Below, one piece after another: positions 59,592 to 64,000 of a stretch of DNA of 64,000 nt. Each line of letters begins with the position of its first letter. The stretch's first letter is position 1. The notes below the pieces were generated by a model. That model did no database searches and was not told where the DNA came from. It saw nothing but the letters and a program-made list of their open reading frames with translations. Position numbers and translations under genes: made by a program. Origin of the DNA: Sequoia sempervirens (Eukaryota > Streptophyta > Pinopsida > Cupressales > Cupressaceae); assembly GCA_007258455.2 (NCBI GenBank), contig VDFB02321306.1:1-64000 (forward strand). Reading direction: 5' to 3'.

Positions 59592-60834
59592 TGTGATGAG
59601 CCCTGCTGGCTCTCAACTCAAACCCCCAATTTTTCTTAAGTCTTTTAGTGTTATTTAGTTTTTTAGAGAAAGTTTGATAGACAGAAGAGAAGGGGCGCAC
59701 AACATAAATGCTCATAAAATGTAAATTTGCACTATTTTCTTCATAATGAAAGTGTAGATTGCATTATTTAACTGTGACAAATAGATTGCAAATGATAAAC
59801 ATACCAGAATATCTCCAGATTATTTAATTAAAGAAATTAGCCAGTTTGACAGCCGGAAATGATGAAATCAAGCAAATAAGCACGCCCAAGCTCCAGATCT
59901 GACTTCTCCCACTCCAAAATGAGATACAATGCCCTGGTAGAGGTAGACGCCAAGATAGAAGCACAAAAAGGAGCAAAGAGGAAGGCGTTTCAATTACTTC
60001 CTTCACACGCCTTTCCAGAATGCACAAATTCCAAGGTAAGCCGTACGGCCAAGGAAAGAATAGGTAGTATCCCTGCTGGAAGCCTCTGAATTTGAAGAAG
60101 GATGCGCCACAAGGATGAAACCCTCTCTTATTGCAAACAACATGAAATCTCAATATATGTTCTCTGTCTGAATCTGTAGAACCTTTGAATGAAGCTCTCA
60201 ACTGCACTGATTCGTTTGATCTTTCACAATCTCAAGAGTGCTCAACACTGAAGAGGTGTTGTTCTTCAATGGAAAATTGTTCAAACCCTGATCACAGGAG
60301 AATGCACAGGAAATAGCACAAGGCAAAGTCGAAATTGTCAAAAGGTGAGTTTCTCATTGCCAGAAATGCCCTTTTATGCAAAGGCACGAATCCCAAGAAA
60401 GATACACCACTTTTGGATATTAAAATCTTTTTAAATAATATTTAATTCATTTCAATAGTATATGAATTAAATACTTGGGCGCACTTTATCCATTTAAGTG
60501 ATTAAAATATTAAATCACTTTTTAAAGAATATTTAAGTGATTTAAAAATATAAAGTCAATTTGACTCTATAATTAAATATTAAATCAATTAATATTTAAA
60601 TCACTCAAAAACCCATAACTCACTCAAAACACCATATAATCCTGTGCCGTCAGAAGCTGTCGACTTCTGCACTGCCAACGCCTGTTGTGAACCAGTCACT
60701 GGGCTCTGAAAACCAAAACGATCAAACTCTCCAGAAAGTACCACTGACCCTCTAACCAATCCAGCTAGCCCACAAGGGTCCAATAAAGGGCTAACACACT
60801 GCTCCCGAGAACTGTCTAGAGAGGGGACATCACA
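59592..60834 (-). repeat. 5' LTR of the gypsy element, 1,243 bp
   Basis: The plus-strand edges are TGTGATGAGCCC and GGGGACATCACA. Read on the minus strand it starts TGTGATGTCCCC, the terminus type shared by several LTRs here. Confidence 0.96.
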
Positions 60835-60839
60835 CCATA

Positions 60840-62421
60840 TTGTCATGAAGGAATAGCTTCACATGATACCAGATGGAACTCTTGAGGTAATATGCACCAT
60901 CATTATTCTTTTCAGCAACTTCATATTGCCATGCAACAAACCATATTCTTCTCAATTTCGAGCATTTGAGTAGCAACCCCATCTAATCTTTTCGTAGCAC
61001 ACCAGCATGTATCAATGGATACCTTATGGACTATAGCTCAAGTGTTTCTTGCTGAGCATCATTCTTTCTAGGTGGACAATTCTTTTTCTCTAGGGAAAAT
61101 ATGTCATCCCCATACCTTGGATCATCTTTGAGGTGACAAAAGATGGATGCAAACTTGAAATTTGACTCTTTGATCTCTATTGTTTCATAGAGTTGTAAGT
61201 TCCTAAATCCATGAAGGTAAGATTCTCCTAAGTGCTAGGGGTGACAAACTCAGGAAGGCTTCACACTTATGCTGGAGTAGTACAACTTTAGACCAACTTT
61301 CTAAGGTGGGTAAGACCTTTGATTTTTGGATTTTCTAGACCAAGGGGGGCTTCCCTAAGGCGTCAACACTCTGTATCTGTATGTTGGTTTGAAAATGCAA
61401 GGTCTTGCACCTTTTCTAAACAAAGGAATTACCACACAGTGTTTGAGGATGTGTTCTTGATAGTAGTTAATGTTGTAATACACATCTAGATGTGGCAGTA
61501 GGTAAAACTAATTACAACACAAACTGAGAACAGTTTTAGATTTGATTGTTTTGGGTGTGATAGAGTGATGACTGCTGGGAGGTTGAGCTTAAGGTAGATT
61601 GGTGCCTACATCCAATTTGGCAAATAGAGTTTGGAAGTTTCAAACACAAAGGATGGAATGATTGGAATCCACCCACAATGCCTTAATCAAGATATCGCTG
61701 AAGATCACACCTTCAAACCTTACAGATGAGCTAGGCTCTATGCATACAAATGAGAAGATGAATGAAAAAATTGTAGGACACTAAAAAATATAACTTAGTA
61801 ATCTATGCACAATCTCATTGACTTATATTATTTTGAAAAGATACCTTGAAAAGACTTATATTCGTTTGGCTGGTTAACTAATAAAAATATCCAGAAATGT
61901 AAAGATTACACATGGAGCCATCTAGATAATGTTGAATCTACACTTTTAATCCATTCTTCAGGGATTATAATGTTTCATTACAAATTTGGGATGAAACCCA
62001 GATTATTTCAATTCAAAATATTCTAACCTTTTTCTCGAAATCAAAACCCAAATGGTCTACAATGATTTTTCCTTCTATCAAGCTCTAAAACCCACTTTTC
62101 TATCTTTTGGACAATAGAAATTTGGAAATTTGTATCCTTCAACACATTCATGTAGCATTGGGAAGAGAAATGAGGTTGGCTGCCATTGTAGAGGTCGTCT
62201 ACATCTTTGATGTGATCATCTTTAATGTCTTTGTGCAGAAATCGTCTCTTCAGGATAAGCAAAAGTACCCTATGACGTAAGGAAATCTTCTTCTTTTGTA
62301 TCATAGCCATATTGCCATTAATAGTGCTGCAAGGATATTGTATATAGGGAAATGAGAAAATTACTATATCCATTGTAATGGTAGCTTGGAGATGGAATGA
62401 GAACCATTGAGGGCAAGGATC
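60840..62421. other. No gene seen
   Basis: Intronic sequence right of the gypsy element. It may be retrotransposon debris, but no motif is clear in either strand. It ends at GGATC directly before the LTR start at 62422. Confidence 0.4.
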
Positions 62422-64000
62422 TGTTGTGACCTTTTTCACACATCACCCCATTCAAAATGGGGACCCCCCTAATTTTTGCTCCGTTCCCGTCTTTTGGCTT
62501 TGGTTTTGTCTCTCTCCCTTTCGGTCTCTTTCTGCTGTCTGCCTTTCTGGGGATGTGCCCATCTTTGAGCTTAAACTTGAAATTTTGGCTAAGTCGGAGA
62601 ATTAGGGTTTTGGAGCTTCCGGTCAGTTTGAAGTCAAATTGAGTGAGTGAATTGAAATATGAGCTCAACACTACATTCAGTAAGCTTCCAATAGGTTCCC
62701 AGCAAAATTTCATTGAATTTTGACAACTAACTATTTTTAGTAAGTACCTAATTTGGGACATTTTCTCAACACTTTTGAAGTTCTATCCATTACACTGCAT
62801 AGAGAGCACCTTAAGCTGCTTGCCATCAAATTTTGAGCTTCAACGGACAACTTTCTATTTTTAGCAAGTATCACCTTTAGAAGCGGATTTTAGGGTTTGC
62901 ATGCAAAGTTTTTCAATGCATGTCTAGAGAATATTTCTGGGTTTTCCGAGACATATGCGGTGATATAACATGCAAGATGAGATGATAACTTTCAACAATC
63001 TTCACTTCAGAGGCTATTTTTAGGGTTTGCATGTTGAAGTCTTCAATGAATGTCTGGATATTCTTTGTGGGTTTTTAGGGAGATTTGCAGTGATGTAATA
63101 TGCAAACCAGGACCAGGACCTTTTTCAGGGGTTGTCTTCAGAGGCTATTTTTAGGGTTTGCATGCAGGACTTTTCAGTGCATGTCAGCATATTCTTCATG
63201 GGTTTTTCAAGAGCTATGCAACAAGGTAACATGCAGGCAAAATTGATCACTTTTTAGGAACATACTATTTTTAGTCAGTGCCCGCATGCAGTCCAGTTTG
63301 CTGGGTTTTTCTGGGTTTTGTGAGATCTGTCGGACTGTGTGACATGCAAATGCTTCCGGTAGCTGATTGGTCACTTTTTCAAGAACTTACTATTTTTATT
63401 AGGATCACTCCAGTAGTTGCCCAACACTTCAGCATCACGAACAGGCCAACATGCAACAGAAACAGGGTCAAATGAAGATCTTTTGAGCAACATGCAAGAC
63501 AGGTTAGGGTTTCTAGCTTCGGGACCTAAAATGAGGGGTCAAACGCCAAAATCTCCGAAAACTGATGTATCCCACTGCGATTTGTATCTTTCAAGGAATC
63601 CACTGGTAAAATTTGAAGGCAATCCGAGCACTTACTATTTATAGTAAGTCACTTCTGAAACATGCTATAAATCGCAGGTCAGCACGAGGCACCAATGTTG
63701 TAGAAACCCTAGTTTCCCCGTTTCTTGAATCTGACTGCTTTGTTTGTTTTTCTGAAGTTTTTGGTTTTTTTGACGTTTTTGGGTTTTTTGCATGAAATAA
63801 AGAAATTGCGATTTTTGCAAAGAATTGATAATAAATTCAAAATAAATACTACAATTTCAATATTGACGAAAAATAGAAGATCTAATGCTGGCAATTCATT
63901 TATTGAACAACTGGACTCAGTACATTGGAGATTTGACAACATGCAACACAGGAAATAATATTTTTATTTAAAAGACCCTGGTAATCTGCTGCAAACTGGA
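62422..64000 (+). mobile_element. Beginning of a large plus-strand LTR, cut by the window edge
   Basis: It starts TGTTGTGACCTTTTTCACAC. For about 50 bp it parallels the minus-strand start at 10359 (ACACATC-CCCCATT, then AATGGGGA-CCC). Inside are near-palindromes (62729, 63630), tandem repeats (62731-63400) and many CATGCA words. No TATA box or coding region is reached before 64000. Confidence 0.65.
62731..63400. repeat. Diverged tandem repeats, period 119-132 bp, within the LTR
   Basis: Units marked by CTATTTTTAG followed by a CATGCA-containing block start near 62731, 62855, 62888 (TTTTAGGGTTTGCATGCA), 63017, 63149, 63269 and 63393. Three consecutive units (62888, 63017, 63149) share TTTTAGGGTTTGCATG, a CTGGGTTTT-type stretch and a GTxATATAACATGCAA-like end. 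Confidence 0.82.

Larger units (their letters stand above)
56700..60834 (-). mobile_element. Young gypsy-type retrotransposon with gag only (internally deleted)
   Basis: CCATA is duplicated at 56695-56699 and 60835-60839. The LTRs are 56700-about 57927 and 59592-60834 and differ at only about 2 percent by eye. The minus-strand primer site TGGTATCAGAGC lies one base from the 5' LTR. The interior has gag and the first part of protease. Everything from there through the polypurine tract and the first ten or so bases of the 3' LTR is missing, so the ORF reads straight into LTR sequence. Confidence 0.95.
41623..64000 (+). other. Start of a further long intron of the HECT ligase gene (at least 22.4 kb)
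   Basis: No downstream HECT exon (the expected continuation toward the acidic linker and catalytic C-lobe) was recognised in any plus-strand frame up to 64000. The interval is filled with copia and gypsy remains, hAT relics and MITEs. Segment 41623-43380 is AT-rich, with no recognisable element. The alternative is that the gene is truncated and these exons are a dead fragment. The intact frames and splice sites argue against that. Confidence 0.6.

Noticed and set aside
56932..60207. Matching 127-residue minus-strand frames at 56932-57315 and 59824-60207, beginning MQLRASFKGS
   Set aside because: They are the same because they lie in the two LTRs. The few differences between them change amino acids about as often as not, and no motif is present, so this is LTR identity rather than a gene.
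1..64000. tRNA or rRNA genes
   Set aside because: The only tRNA-like matches are the 12-15 base primer sites of LTR elements. No cloverleaf or rRNA segment was seen.

Overview
This window is nuclear DNA from a seed plant with a very large, transposon-filled genome. A gymnosperm is most likely, perhaps a cupressophyte, but I cannot name the species. The evidence is one host gene with well-spaced exons, a complete 38.7 kb intron, and nested LTR retrotransposons and hAT transposons of several ages.

Host gene: five plus-strand exons (187-327, 425-550, 39243-39341, 40805-40872, 41556-41622) join in frame at GT-AG introns. They encode the N-lobe part of the HECT domain of a UPL6/UPL7-type E3 ubiquitin ligase. 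The second of these introns is 551-39242. The next exon, and the catalytic-cysteine lobe, were not found before the window ends, so the following intron is at least 22.4 kb.

Layout of the 38.7 kb intron: a short tandem duplication (about 1.06-1.29 kb); a broken minus-strand reading frame for an unrecognised protein of about 1,065 residues (4564-7770), with a long LTR-like leader ending at 10359; then one minus-strand LTR retrotransposon, 10363-33494, that carries a captured intronless PDS5 (cohesin cofactor) copy instead of gag-pol. Its left LTR contains a copia solo LTR (11961-12452) and a second solo LTR (13126-19136), which itself contains a nearly intact hAT element (13500-17533). Its interior contains two more LTRs, and its right LTR contains a complete but mutated copia element (26790-32593). 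Most of these insertions have exact target-site duplications, and the paired outer LTRs give empty sites for three of them. Further right are a hAT MITE in a tandem duplication (34.3-35.0 kb) and an old hAT transposase relic (35.6-37.4 kb).

Layout of 41.6-64 kb: a decayed copia relic (43.4-46.4 kb), 83-bp tandem repeats, a plus-strand LTR, a 679-bp hAT MITE with a perfect 8-bp duplication, a plus-strand hAT relic, another copia relic, a purine-rich repeat region, a young gypsy element with only gag and the start of protease (56700-60834), and the beginning of a large LTR full of tandem repeats (62422 to the end).

Most protein-coding transposon remains lie antisense to the host gene. The best candidate for an unusual system is the PDS5-carrying LTR retrotransposon, followed by the unidentified 1,065-residue protein. 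No tRNA, rRNA, CRISPR or bacterial features were seen.
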